Positions 19,933 through 31,960 of a DNA stretch of 64,000 nt are shown piece by piece. The translations under genes were made by a program, and so were the position numbers. Origin of the DNA: Symsagittifera roscoffensis (Eukaryota > Xenacoelomorpha > Acoela > Convolutidae); assembly GCF_963678635.1 (NCBI RefSeq), contig NC_087063.1:58288759-58352758 (forward strand), in the 5' to 3' direction. Position 1 is the stretch's first letter. Every line of letters starts with the position of its first letter. The notes beneath the pieces are model-generated. The model had not been told where the DNA came from and did not search any database. It saw nothing but the letters and a program-made list of their open reading frames with translations.

Positions 19933-21736
19933 CTATGCATCGGGGAAGAAAACACGAGGAAAGATGTCGTGAATTGAATCTGATGTGGATAGTAGTTTCG
20001 CTAAATCGCGGATGATATTTTTAGTTTCGAGCAGTGGCCAAAGCAATTGAAAAGCTTTTATAGTGTTTATTTCTTCGGTGCCAACGGAAAACTCGTTATT
20101 GGTGTGTTGAATGAAGTTTAAAAGCTTGTGATTATATATAGTATTGTGAATGAATTCTAATATCGGGATTTCTATAGGTTGTATATATTCATGCGGGACA
20201 ATGAGGGGTCGGGATTCTTCTACATTAAAGGTCTTGGTGAGTGGACAAAACATATACATTTGAGTATTTAGGTCGTAATTTCTGAGGATGCCTTGAAAGC
20301 TAGTGCCTTTAATACATAATGTGAAATTTAAGAAAAATGGTGAAGTGTACTTTGAAATATTAAACTCAAAACTATGGTGAGGTTGTCGTGAAGGTGTGTG
20401 TAAATTAAAATGATTTTGAATGAATCTTTAATATGTGTAAGTGTGTAATTGTTTGTTTAGTTCGTAACATGATGTCGTGTGAACAGTGCAAATCTCTTTC
20501 TTTAGGATTGAGGAAGTGAAAAGTTAAGGAAAAAGTTTGAAACTTATCGTAAAATGATTCATAAGCTTGAATGTCGATTAGTGTTTCGGATATCATATGG
20601 TCGTGTTTATTATCTAGTGAGCTTTGTGTAAAGATGTTGGGTGTTTGGATAAAAAAAATTTTCTGTTAGTTGAGGGTTAACGAACTTATCATTATCTAAA
20701 AATTGGTCTTGGTTAGCTCTAATGATGTTGTGATCACAATATTCAATAGAAAAATCATTAGCTCTGGGTGCAGTGAAAAATTTAAGTAGTTTTTTATGTC
20801 CTACGTGAGTAAATTGTTTAGGTGTTAATGCTATGGTGAGTCTAAAAAGGTCTAGTTTACTTCTTTCTTTTTCGTGAGGTGTGTTAATTAGTGGTATACA
20901 AAGTGGGTTTGAAAAATTATAAAATGATGTCCAGTGAAGTGTAGGTATTAGTACATGCTCATCAACATAGTGAGGTTGTTCAGTGTGAGGGTTGGAATGG
21001 CTAATGGTATAATGGTATATTGGGGGAAGAGGGGTAGGGAAGTTTGGAGAAAGGCTGGAGTATTATTGTGGTCAGGGTGGTTTACATAATAGTGGGCTGC
21101 CCTGGGTTTGGAGGGAAATGGGTGGTTAGGGAATTTTCTTTGGAAAGTTATACATGCACGGTTAGTTGTGGATGATGAATGGGTTGATGTTGAGGATTGA
21201 TCTAAAGAAGCGGTATAATCTGATGAGGGTGTAGGAGTTGGTGGGTTTAATGATGTTGAATTTGATGATAATTGGTGAATAGTTAGAGTGTGAGGATGTT
21301 GTATTTGTTGTTGAAGTGTTATCAGGCTATCTAGTTCTTGAGAAAATTTGTGTGGTTTCTGGGAAATCGTTGTCGGAATGGTCATTGGTAAAGGGGGGGT
21401 ATATCGGGGTTGCTTGGGAAATATGAGAAATGGATGAGAGGAATCATTTGTGGACTGGGAGTGAATAGGTCGAAAGGGGGGTTGGGAAAACACTGATGGG
21501 CTGGGTTCGGAGTTTGCAAATTCTTCTGGGGTTTCGATGTCTGAATTATTTAATTGGGAAATTGTTTTAAAATTGGTGATGTCTGAATTAGTGTCAGAAT
21601 CCATGCCGGATGATGTATTAACATGGGGTGATTCAGGTGGCGGGAAAGCAAAAAGTGGGATGATGGGATTGAATTGGATTTTGGAGGTTGGCTGGGTAGG
21701 AAATGGAACGGTGAAAGGATCCAACTTGTCGTTCAT
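19933..21736 (-). pseudogene. E1 ORF-C, unrecognised Pro/Ser/Thr-rich protein downstream of env
   Basis: A clean 262-codon frame runs from ATG at 21736 to 20948, rich in Pro, Ser, Thr and Asn, with pieces such as PFTVPFPTQPTSK and SSTSTHSSSTTN. Coding-like sequence continues in another frame through about 20640 (PLCIPLINTPHEKERSK, LTIALTPKQFTHVGHKK) and again at 20596-20405 and 20259-19933 (IEIPILEFIHNTIYNHK). It looks like one protein of about 600 residues broken by frameshifts. No domain is recognised and no signal peptide is evident. It starts 62 bp after ORF-B ends. E2 is truncated before this position, so there is no second copy for comparison. Confidence 0.55.
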
Positions 21737-21798
21737 CGTGGGCTAAAAAACTGATTGTTCTGAGATTGAAAATTTGTGGTATGTGGTTGTTCGATTAT

Positions 21799-22206
21799 TT
21801 ATTCATATGTATTGTCAGTTTGAGGTGGTTGTGTGACAAGGTGTTGAATTGGACTTTGTATATGATTTGGTCTTGAATTTGCGATGTTTACTGAAGCTAA
21901 GTTTCTGAAGTTCCGTGGTACTAGTGATATTGGATGGTTACGATTTAAACTTGGTAGTTGGGGTGCTATAGGTAATGTATTTGTGTTATTGTGTGATTCG
22001 TCATATGTGTTTGGTGTAGTTGACAATTTTGTATTGTATTCTTTTATTTGTGCGTCTAAAAAGATTTTATTTATAGATGTGGAAAATATTCCAAAAAATC
22101 CTGCAAAAAGTATGCGTGCTACGCTAGCTTGTCTATTGACTTGTGTGTGGATTGCGCAAGTGTTATAAACGCCTTTTAATAAAGAAAAATAAATCCAATA
22201 AAACAT
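21799..22206 (-). CDS. E1 ORF-B, small membrane protein or displaced Env tail
   Basis: A 135-codon frame starts MFYWIYFSLLKG and has a hydrophobic segment ARILFAGFFGIFSTSI near residue 30-45, followed by a polar Asn/Pro/Ser-rich tail. It begins 166 bp after the env stop. Env itself shows no clear membrane anchor before its stop at 22372, so this may be the Env transmembrane segment and cytoplasmic tail separated by an insertion. Otherwise it is an independent small membrane protein. The intervening bases include an inverted repeat (22289-22333). Confidence 0.5.
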   Translation of the reverse strand: MFYWIYFSLLKGVYNTCAIHTQVNRQASVARILFAGFFGIFSTSINKIFLDAQIKEYNTKLSTTPNTYDESHNNTNTLPIAPQLPSLNRNHPISLVPRNFRNLASVNIANSRPNHIQSPIQHLVTQPPQTDNTYE

Positions 22207-22288
22207 TGCTTATAATATAGTCCATCTCTCTAAAATGTAATATGGCCATCCTAGAAAGGCTAAAAATTAGTTTTTGAGATTTACTAAA

Positions 22289-22333
22289 CTAAAAATATTG
22301 ATTGGTGATATATCTTGTGGTCAATATTTTTAG
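22289..22333. repeat. 13-bp inverted repeat between env and ORF-B
   Basis: CTAAAAATATTGA at 22289-22301 is the exact reverse complement of TCAATATTTTTAG at 22321-22333, with a 19-nt loop. It may be part of a small insertion between env and ORF-B, or a structured RNA signal. Confidence 0.7.
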
Positions 22334-22371
22334 TCGTTTAGATAAATACAGTTTTTTATGTCTTTAAAACA

Positions 22372-24384
22372 TCAGCTGTAATCTTGTGCGTAAATGTCTG
22401 AAAATCCTGCTGTTTCTGCAAGTTTTCGTAAATTTTGATCTATTGTTTGTCGTTGTATAGTGTCCATTTTTGTAAGTAGTTCTTGAAATTGTTGTGTACG
22501 TATGTGGTGTTGTATGTCGGATTTAGAATAGATGCCTATCGATTGTAAATCGATATTCGGTTTTCGGGCTAAAGCTCTAATGCTTTCGGGTGAAAACTTT
22601 CTTAGTGGTGGCAATAATGTTGGATATGTTGTAGGTAGATAGTATTTATCTTCATCGGGATTTAATTGTACAACATTTTGGCTATTTTCTGATCCACATG
22701 GTACTGCTGTATCCCAAAAATTGGTTCGCCTTGAGAGTGTATCAACAAAATTTATTTTATTTTTGTAGAATATTGGAATTTTTTTGTAACATCGTTTATC
22801 GTCAAAATCGTATAAAGGTGATTCTTTTTTGGTACAAGTGTAAAACCATAGCAAGTTTCCTCCATAATAATTGAAATTTGATCTATTTCCGGATAATAAA
22901 TATCCTGCATATGGTATTTTTAGAACTGCTAGTGCTAGTGACTGTAGAATTTGTGGTCTTTTAAGTTCGCATAATTGGTGTAGTGTTTCTAGTTCTGAAA
23001 GAGACATTTCTTGAAAAATTCTGCTTATTGTGTAGTCTAGTTTCATATCGAAATGTATATCATAATGAATTCCGCCAAAATAATTGCTGTTAATAAAAGA
23101 TAGTTCTTGTAATCGAGAGCTATGACTTTCCTGACTTTGCTATGAGAGCCTGACTTTCTGTGTCTTGTGGTTTTAATTTTCCACCGATTCGCCCTGTGTT
23201 TTTCTGAAAATTTACTGAAACGTAGGGGTTTTCGTCGGTAAGTGAGTGAGATGTGGCCATCGGGTCTACAATTAAATGTCCTGTATTCATGTCGAAACCT
23301 TTTTCGTATTCGACAAGAATTTCTGAATACCGTGTTTTATAAATTGGCTTGTTGTATTTACATGCAAGTTCTTTTTCTGGGTATATTTGAAATCGTGTTA
23401 ATTTATTTTCTATATTGTGGATGTTTCTAAAATTATGGTTTATAGATCTAATTTGATTGGTATTTACTTCTTCATATGGAATTGATTCAATAAATATTTT
23501 TGGTGAAATTTAATCTTTCTAGCGTGTATTTTTGCTACTTGAAAAACCGTGCAGGTTTCTTCGGGAAACCATACAATGGTTGCTTTTGTTCGTGTTGTAG
23601 GCTCGCAATATCCTTGGTCATTTTTTCAGGGGAGTCTAGTACCTTGGTAAAGAATTGTGTCGCCTTTTAAGTCGCGTGTAAGTTGTACTTTTTCTAGCTG
23701 TAATTTCCAATCAAAAAACATTATTTCTTGATGTCCTTTATTTTTTGTGTCTGCTTTGCAATTTGAGGGGTTCTTTATTCCTATGTGTGGTATCCAAAGT
23801 TTATCATGAGAATCGTATGTTAATCTTCCGTGTGCTCCATGGAAGCGAAATTTTGTATCTAGTGTTATGTGGCCTTGGTGTTTTTCAAGTTCTGCTTGAT
23901 GTGCTACATCTGGAAAAACTTGAAAATTTACAAATTTTCTGTTTGTTCCTTCGTTTGGTGTGAATTTGAGTCGTTTTAATTCGTTTTTACAGTCTTGAGG
24001 GCTGAGATGTAGTAATCTTTCAATATTACCTTGGTAGAAAGATTCGTGATCAAATCTGTTTTTATTTCCGTTTGAAACTTGTGAACAATGTACTTTCTTT
24101 TCGGAAAATGTTGCTGTAAATTTGTTTCCTGTTAGTGTTATCGCTCGGGCTTTTGAGTATAGTGTAGCTATTATGTTTGTTGTTTCTATAGCTTGTGGTT
24201 CGGATTCACATTGTGTGACTTGATTTATAGCATATTTGTGTAGTGTTTTTGTTCGTTTTCTTCACAATCGTAGTGTCTTACTAAAAAATCTTGGGGTTCT
24301 GTGCAAGGAGACGGATTTTGATTTGGTTCGTTAAAAAATGAGAAAAAGGAGGTGGTGAAAAGTGAATATTTTTAGATTATACAT
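22372..24384 (-). pseudogene. E1 env-like glycoprotein, frameshifted
   Basis: This would be the surface glycoprotein of the element. It starts at 24384, overlapping the end of ORF-A by 13 nt. The N-terminal half (to about 23.1 kb) matches E2 env in spaced cysteines but is broken into frames. The C-terminal 224 codons at 23046-22372 are open and carry paired cysteines, a Tyr/Pro-rich stretch and the piece SIGIYSKSDIQHH. By eye, the cysteine layout and that piece resemble glycoproteins of chuvirus-type negative-strand RNA viruses more than retroviral Env. No furin-like site or membrane anchor is evident in frame. Confidence 0.65.
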
Positions 24385-25609
24385 GTGTATGACAATCCTG
24401 AGTATGGGTTATAAAAGTTATGTATCCTATTGTCTTTTTTGTATATCTGTCGTATTTATATATTATTTCTGTTGTTATAAGAGGGGGAGGTAAAGATTGA
24501 GCTGTGATATTTGGTGGGTCTAATGGAAGTCGATGTTAAACAATGTTGTTTAGTCTTACTGTAAGTTCGAATTTTAGTGTGAGACTGTCTTGTTGTAGTA
24601 TTTGGATGTTATATTCTTGTATATCTTTGTGAATATCGTGTCGATATTGTAATCTGTTTAATGCCCAGTTGTGTAGTCTATTACTTTCCTGATGTTGACC
24701 AATTAATGGTGGGGGTGCTGTGAATGTATTCCAATCTAACCTTAGTGGTGTATTTTGAGATGATTGTCTTGATATCGTGAATCAAGGTTGGTAGGGAAAT
24801 TTAGGGGAAAAGGTGATGGTGATATTTGGCTTAAAGAGGGTGTTGAGGGAAGGGAGAGTGATTCGGGTAAAGTAGTTAGTGTTTTATCGAATGAAACGTC
24901 AACTGGGTTGTTTACTAAATTTGGTTCGCCATGAGGGTATTTGTTTGTCACCCAATATGGAGGGCGTTCTGTGGTTGTTGGGTGATTAAAAGGGTTTTCT
25001 CTAATTTGTTCTGATGTAGGGGTTGAGCCTAAGTAATCGGATGGAATATTTGAAATGCTTGGTTGTGAAGCAGTTGGAGGTGTTTCTGGTAATGTGCTAC
25101 TTGAAAGGTCTAAGGGACTTGATATTGGTCACTGAGGTAAATTGAATTGAGCTCGCGGAGTTTGAAAATTTCTGTTTCGTCTCGGATTTATTTGTCTATT
25201 TATTTCGAGTAAGTTCTGGTTTTGACTTATGTGTCTTACACTGTTAAGATCTTGTTGTAGTTGTGGGTTTATGTTAAAATATGGTTCGTATTGTGGTTCA
25301 CTTAAAGGTGCTTGGCGGACAACTGGTTTTAATGGTTCAGATAATCGTGCGTGTCGTTCTTCAAAAGTATATGGATTTTCTTGAAAAGAAATTCGTGTAG
25401 ATGAATGGGGATTCTGGGCACTTGTGGGTGTTGTTGGATTTTCCTGGGACGTCGTTGGCGGGGACTGGTGTGGTGGTTGTTGACTAGCAGTGAAGTTTTT
25501 TATGATGAAATTTATATTTGTTCCATTATTCTTCAATGAAAAAAAATAAGAGAATAGTGGCTAATGCGAATGTGATGATTGCCTTTTTTGAACATTTACT
25601 TATTGTCAT
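24372..25609 (-). pseudogene. E1 ORF-A, pre-env protein with N-terminal membrane segment
   Basis: From ATG at 25609 the frame encodes a Lys/Cys-rich start, a hydrophobic segment (AIITFALATILLFFF) and FIEE, then a stop at 25526-25528. The protein continues in the next frame at 25536-25129 (Pro/Ser/Asn/Gln-rich, with RHARLSEPLKPV and NPRRNRNFQTPR), then 24951-24742 and further pieces down to the stop at 24372-24374. E2 has the same layout at 46425-47675. Short N-terminal tail plus hydrophobic segment suggests a type II or leader-like membrane protein. The family is not recognised. Confidence 0.6.
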
Positions 25610-26553
25610 ATTAAATGATGTTAAAAATGAGAGAAAAATTACAAGTAGTAGAAAGATATCTGTTCTACCAAATAGATTACGAAGCATTTAATTAGTTATG
25701 AAATTATCGTACCTGAGGAGGCATTCAAGTATTGTGGAGAGGGATATTTATATACTTCAAAGATGGAGTAGAGAATTGAAAAAAAATTGCCAAATTTTAT
25801 GAAAAGTATGAATAAGTTTTCTATGATATTAGTTTAAAATATTGCAAAAACTTTTTAAAAGATTTGAAAGGTTTAATAAAAGGTTTAAAAATAATTGTTT
25901 GAGTTTAGTGACCGTTGTTGAGAGAAACATTTAAGAAGTGATTTGGTTTGTCGAATCTTTTTCAATTTTTTGGTGCTAAATTGGATTGTGGTCGGAAGAT
26001 TTATTGATTTTTGACAAGTGGGTTGGATTTCGTCAAGTGTTGTTGAGAGATTATTTTGAGATGTCGGGGAGATCTTCGTAGTTTTGTTCTTTTTTATGGA
26101 ATAATTGGGGGTATCCAAGAAATATTCGTACTTTAGGCTAAATGATCAGGTGTTTTCTGTTCTTTAGGCTAAATTAATAATTTTGCTTGAGGGGTTTTTG
26201 AGTGTTAAGTTGGGAAAATATTGTTGATCTTTGTACTTCTTAACAGGGGAGGGTTGTAATAATCATAATTTATTTATTTTAGTTGTCATTTTGTAGCGGT
26301 TTACTTGTTTTTGACCTGGAGGTCTTGAAGTTATAGTTATAGATAAGCTTAGAGGTGAATACGTGTCGGCTAATAAAGTCGTATTGCTATAAATAAAGTA
26401 CTTATTCGGGATGATTTCTATTGGCTGAATTTGAACTAGATCTTGTTCGATTATTTTTCGGCATGTTATTCTGAAAATGTGGATTGTGCAAAATAATTAA
26501 AAGAAAATGATGGAGATTGAAAATAAAAGTTATATTTCAAATTCAACTTTATT
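25610..26553 (-). other. E1 pol to ORF-A intergenic region with conserved non-coding block
   Basis: Between 26110 and 26345 the sequence, read on the minus strand, keeps several words also found in E2 at 45704-45935: TTACAACCCTCCCCT, AAAGATCAACA, TTTAGCCTAAAGTAC and AATATTTC. No common reading frame explains them. A 77-codon frame at 26118-25885 is Lys/Gln/Ser-rich and not clearly a gene. Confidence 0.55.
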
Positions 26554-28013
26554 TTATATTTTATATTGTGGAATGAAGGTTTTATAATTTTTTCTTGGTT
26601 GACTGCTAAGTCGTGATGATTCTCTATCTTCAGATTTTTCTTTTTGATCTTGTGATAAAAAATTTTCTGTCATTTTCCTATTTTTTTCTTTCTTTTTGAG
26701 ATATTCGTGTTTTCGGTTTAAGAGATGTTTGGTTAACATTTTCTTTTTGTTGATCTAATTTTAAGCTTGTTTGTTCATCGCTGTGGCGATTCAATTTAGT
26801 TTCTGAATTGTTTTGAACAATTTTTAAACCTGTGAAATGATAAATTTGTGTTAATTCACTGAGAGCATATTCTTTTGGGTAATAGGGTAATAGGTTATTT
26901 CGGTGTTGAATAATTTCTTTTTTATTTGTGTCGATCATTTTGTATGTGACATCAGTGGGTTTCTCAATGATTTGGTATGGTCCTTTTGGGAGTGGTTGTA
27001 TTTTTTTGAAACTCCTTTTTGTGTTGTAAAATTGGGAATTAAAACAAATGTTCCTATTTTTAAATCTGTTGCTGGTGTAAAGCGTGAAATAATTTGGGTA
27101 TTTATGTTTTGTCTTCGTAGCAATTTTTTTGTTATTTTTTGATAAATTTATTTGTGTTTTTTATCCCTATTTAAAATCCACTCGGTGTGGGTATCGGAAG
27201 CTAATTTTAAAAATTGTGGTTGATAAAAGTGGTCTTCATCATGGATATGTATGTTGACAATAACCTTCTGCATTTTTATGGGCGTTTGCTGTAAACATTT
27301 TTGGTTTACATGGTTTTTGGCTGAAAACCACTTCATATGGTGACATTCCTAATGCTGTTGTAATTTGTGAATTACATGAAAGTGGAAATAATTTCACATC
27401 TGCTGACCATTCAATATATCGGGTATCATTTATATTAATGATACAACTGAGGTATTCTTGTAATGAACGGTGCATACCTTCGACTAATCCATTTTTCCGA
27501 GGTGCATGAGATGTACGTGGTTTATGTTTAATGTTTCATAGGTGTCATAATGTGATGATTTCATTATTAATAAATTCTGTGCCATTGTCTGTGACTAAAG
27601 TTTCGGGTAATCCAAATTTAGCTCTCCAATGTTCGTAGAGTGTTGTATATGCCTAATGAGCATTACAATGGGGTACTGGGTTAAGTGCTACATAATGTGT
27701 AAATGCAATCAACAATTACCATTATATATGAGTTTCCTTCTGAAAACGGTGAAATTGGTCCTTTTGTGTCAAATGATATTTTGTGGTTAAAATAAAGACA
27801 TTGTCCTTTAAAATCTTATTTTTCTGCAATTTGTTTTTGATTTTGATAAGGTTTATTTAAATGGCATATTATACAATCGTTGCAAATTACTTTTATCCAA
27901 ATTGGTGCATTAGGAAAATAAAATTTTTGTATAAAATTAGAATATGTTTTTTCTGATCCAGAATGTCCTTTTGTATTTAAGGTATGGGAAGTATTAAATT
28001 CGATTAGCATCAT
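26554..28013 (-). pseudogene. E1 integrase, broken
   Basis: The zinc-domain end (CNDCIICHLNKPYQNQKQ) is open at 28013-27816. The catalytic core between 27815 and 27476 is interrupted by several stops, and the remaining core and C-terminal parts are at 27475-27239, 27123-26935 and 26938-26554. It matches E2 integrase (44101-45510) across its length. The C-terminal part is rich in Lys and ends KNYKTFIPQYKI. It cannot be functional. Confidence 0.8.
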
Positions 28014-28149
28014 ACTTAAAAGTAGACATGATACTTTGAAATCAGGTATTTGACATTCTAGAATGTCTGTGTTTTCATTTATGGTAGTTTTTTTTTTAAT
28101 TTTCTGAAATGTCTAAGGAGTGTTTTGGCATCAGTTAGGTTTTCCTTTT

Positions 28150-29885
28150 CTATTGTTGTGGTTGTTGTTTAAGTAGTTTTTGTTGAGTTTTATTTTTGAT
28201 CCAATGTGAAAATGGAATTGGCTTGAATGTAGATGTTCCTAATAAATCAACTTCATAATGGTTGTTTTGACAATCTAAATAGAGTGAAAAATGTTGTAGA
28301 TTGTTTATTTGTGAATGATCTATGTCAGTTTTTACTGCGTATTTAGATTCCAATCGTGGTGAGGATTCATCTTTGGCGAGGCAAAATTTTATGTTTTGTG
28401 GTATTTCAAATGTTGTTTTTCTTTTTAATAGTTCAGGTGGTGTATTTCTACTAAGAGTATCAGAAAGTGCAAAGTTTATTCCTGCTGTCCATACTATGTG
28501 TAAATTCGGAAACTTCATTAGGATTAGTTGAAATCTATAAACTCTATGGTTTGGATTTGATGTTTGTGTAAAAAGAAAAATGATAGGTTTATGGTCTGTA
28601 AACAAAACTGTTGGATGTTTGGATCCAAGTATCAAAAATTCATTTTCTGTTAAGGTGTGTATGATAGCTTTGCACTCTTTCATAAGGGTAGAGAGTCGTA
28701 ATTCAGCTTGTGTAAATAGACGAGAGTTTGCTGATATGAGATTCATCTTATTTGTTCCACTGTGGGATTGTAATAAGGCTGCTCCGATGCTAAGTGTTGA
28801 AGCATCGCACATTGCATAAATTGGTTGATTTGGATCTGGGATTGTGTTTGAAATCTGTTCAATGAAAAGTTTTTTGATTTATTCAAATCGTGTTTGATGT
28901 TCGGTTGTCCTTTCAAAGTTATTTTGTTGTCGAAGAATGTTATAAAATGGTATTAGGTTCAATTGCAATTTATATACGTATTTACTTAAGCAATTTAACA
29001 TTCCAAGCAATTCTTGTATTTTCTTTTTATTTGTTGGTGGTTGAATTTTTGAATTGCATCAATTCGTGATTTCAGTGGGGTTATAGTGTCTTTTTCTATG
29101 ACGTGTCCAAGAATTTTTACGCGTGTCAAGAAATAATGTGAATTATCTTGGGCTGCTTTCATGTTTTGCTTCTGTAAAAATTAATGATCTTTTTCTAGAA
29201 CTGTGAACATTTCATCTTTTGTTTGTGATTGCGTGAAAACATCGTCTAAATACGTGATTGCAATTTTACTTGGTATTAGTGGTCTAAAAATTTTACTGAA
29301 AACTGAGAAAGCTGCTGGTTCTATGGATATACAATAGAATAATCTATTAAATTCGTATTGTTGATTTTCAATTACGAATTGTGTTAGTCGTCGTGATTGT
29401 TCATCTAGTGGCATTTGGTTATATGCACTATTCATGTCTGCGATTGAGAAATATTTACCGTTTATTTTAGTTAAAATTACTTGAATTGGTTATATTGGCC
29501 AATTGCATTTGGATTCATCAATTAGTGAATCGAGGTATCTAGCGTCTAGAACTGTTTTTAATGATTCTCCTTTGGCGAGGATAAAAACAGGATCAATGAA
29601 GTTGTTTCTTTTTGGTTGTTCTTCCTTTTTCACTGGAGATATAATTTCGTATTGTTCTAGAATGTCAAGTAGTCTATTAACTTTGTCATGTAAATGAAAT
29701 GGTACTTTACTTGCTCTTTGTTTTTTGAAAACTGCGTCAGGTTTCAAGGGCAATTGTGGTGAATTTGTTTTTCCGACGTCAAATTTAGATGTTGCATAAA
29801 CTTTTGGATATCTTAAAAGTAAACCGGCTAATTTTTCAAAATCATTTTGTGTTAATTGGGAGTGATGAAAATTGAACCTTGTCAA
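28150..29885 (-). pseudogene. E1 reverse transcriptase and RNase H, broken
   Basis: RT fingers and palm are open at 29885-29490 (FVLARY-like motif region: VFILAKGESLKTVLDARYL), and motif C YLDD is intact near 29250 in the 29435-29181 frame. RNase H is open at 28812-28150 with CDASTLSIGAALLQS, ISANSRLFTQAELRLS and TDHKPIIFLF. A stop at about 29487-29489 stands where E2 has a Glu codon, and another frame break separates RT from RNase H. The 19-kb duplication starts three bases beyond that first stop. Confidence 0.85.
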
Positions 29886-30270
29886 AAATTTTTGTTGTTG
29901 TTCTGTATAGTGTGATATTTTGAGGGTTGGTTTAAAATAAGGTGTTTTTGTGAAAAATCGGTGTACTTTTTGTCATTACTCATTATGTTATTCATTGATA
30001 GTTCTTCATCGAGAATTGTTGACTGACATATATCTAGTAGTTGTAATTTATTATTCACTCTGTATGCTACTTCTCTTGTGGGGGAAGTTGTTGCAGTAGT
30101 TTCGCAATATCCTAAGAGTCCTAAAGATAAGGTGATTTTGTATGGTGAATTGTTATACACATGTAGAGAAATAATGTCGGAATTTGATTTTTCATGTATT
30201 TTATGGATGAAATGGCTACTCTAAAAAATTTGTGAAATGGTCTAAATTCAAAGTCTGACATATACAGATG
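29882..30270 (-). pseudogene. E1 protease-RT linker
   Basis: The frame 30160-29882 reads MYNNSPYKITLSLGLLGYC and continues in good agreement with E2 41470-41811. It is a conserved pol segment between protease and RT without a named motif. Confidence 0.65.
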
Positions 30271-30479
30271 TTGTCGATTTAAATTTTTGTCGTACTGGTG
30301 AACTTGTTTAATCGGAAGTTCATAAATATAACCTGATAGTGGTTTGAGATGTTTTCTTTCTTTTTTTACAAATGTGGTAAAAATTTGAAAAGAATGGTTG
30401 TTGTTTATTCATTCCTTGGAAGAAAATTAAAGCGGTGTTTTGCATTTTTGTATATTTATCTTTTATTTTACCTTTACTA

Positions 30480-31091
30480 TCTAATATGTTAATAGTTGGT
30501 ATATACTATGTGATGAATGGAATTCCAAAAATATTGTGTTTTATATCTGCGATATGGAATATTTGTTTAAATAGTTGATTGAGAAGTGTATTTTGTTCCA
30601 TTGTTTTGGTGGGAACAAGGAAAAGTTGTATTTTTCCATAATTTTTTAGGGTTGAGCCTTATGCTGCTGCTAGTCTACTTGTTGTTTTTATGGGTGTTTG
30701 TCTTGGGTGTAGGATTTTAGTTTCATTCCAAGTTGGAATATTGATGACATTTGATTCTGCTCCAGAGTCTATTAAAAATCTTTTTAAAGGTCTGGTGGTT
30801 GAAAATCTTCACTTTTTGAACTTTCTAAGAGAAAGGGAATTGTCCAAATTTTTCCTTTGGTGGTTTTTTTGGTATATTCTGGTAAATGTGATTTGTACTA
30901 GAACAAGGTGTTTGTTCTTTTTCAGGTTGTTGTGATGTTGTTACTTCATTTACTATTTGTTCTATTGGTATGTTTTTATTTCTAGGTTTAGTATGATAAT
31001 CTAAGAGTAATTCCAAATGATTTTCGTAAATTTGTGAATGAAAAGGTTGTTCGTATGTAACGGATTCATAATAATTTTCAACTTCTATCAT
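30480..31091 (-). pseudogene. E1 aspartic protease region, broken
   Basis: An acidic leader is open at 31091-30825 (YYESVTYEQPFHSQIYE). The catalytic loop reads DSGAESNVINIP near 30765-30730 but in another frame from the leader. E2 carries the same loop at 40970. Several stops follow. Confidence 0.75.
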
Positions 31092-31960
31092 GTTGACTAA
31101 AAGTGTGTTTTCTATATCACTGTCACTGTCTGTTGATTCACAGTTTATGTGATTTAATTGTAAATCAGTAGTCTCTGTGTTATTAATACCAGGGGGGTCT
31201 GAATTTGTTTCATCGGTTGTTTGTACTTGATTTATTCATCTCTGATGTTTTGGTGTATTACTTCTATATTTGTTTTGAGAATCTGGATAACGTGTGTTAT
31301 TCCTATGCGGTGATTGAGAGTAGGTTCTTTGTCTATTGTTATAGCTTGAATTCCGATTTTGTGAATTATCTCGTGATCTCTTTTGATAATTGTTATAATT
31401 TGATCTTTGGTGATTTGATCTGTTGTTTGAGTAATTTCGTCATTGATTATTATATTGTTGATTTCGATTCTTTGAATAACTTCTGTTCCTATTGTTGGAA
31501 TAATTTCTGTGTCTATTGTATGATGAGTTTCTTTTTCTATCATTTGAATAGTGTCTATTCCTAGGGTGTGAATGGGAACTGGTATCAAACGAGTAATTCT
31601 GGGCGTTTGAGTTTGATCGTGAATAATTATTTCGGTAATGGTTATTTGTACTGTGTGATCGACTATATCGATTTTGTGACGGATTTCGTGAATTTCATTC
31701 ATATGGTGATCTACCTCTGTAGTTAGAATTTTAAGGTGACTGATTTCCTGAATGATTTGAGCTATTTGGTAGTGGTTTTCCAGAGCTATTGTTACTTTGA
31801 ATGTTTTTGTGTGGTAAATTTTGATCTTTTTGCATGTTTTGATAGAATGATTTATTTGGTTCTTTGTACTTTTGTGATTTTTTTTTATTGTCTTGCTTCT
31901 TTTATCTGCATTCAGCAATACTGTGTCCGTATCTTCGGCAATAGTTACACCATTTTTTTC
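31092..31960 (-). pseudogene. E1 nucleocapsid: CCHC zinc knuckle plus Ser/Arg/Asn/Tyr-rich tail
   Basis: The knuckle C-NY-C-RRYG-H-SIAE-C is readable at about 31942-31901. The following 650 nt encode, in the frame that continues to the protease leader, a tail built from NRNYSNNR-type pieces, suited to RNA binding. The longest open frame here (31918-31232, Ile/Thr/His-rich) is an off-frame reading of this repetitive codon pattern; E2 shows the same effect. Confidence 0.7.
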
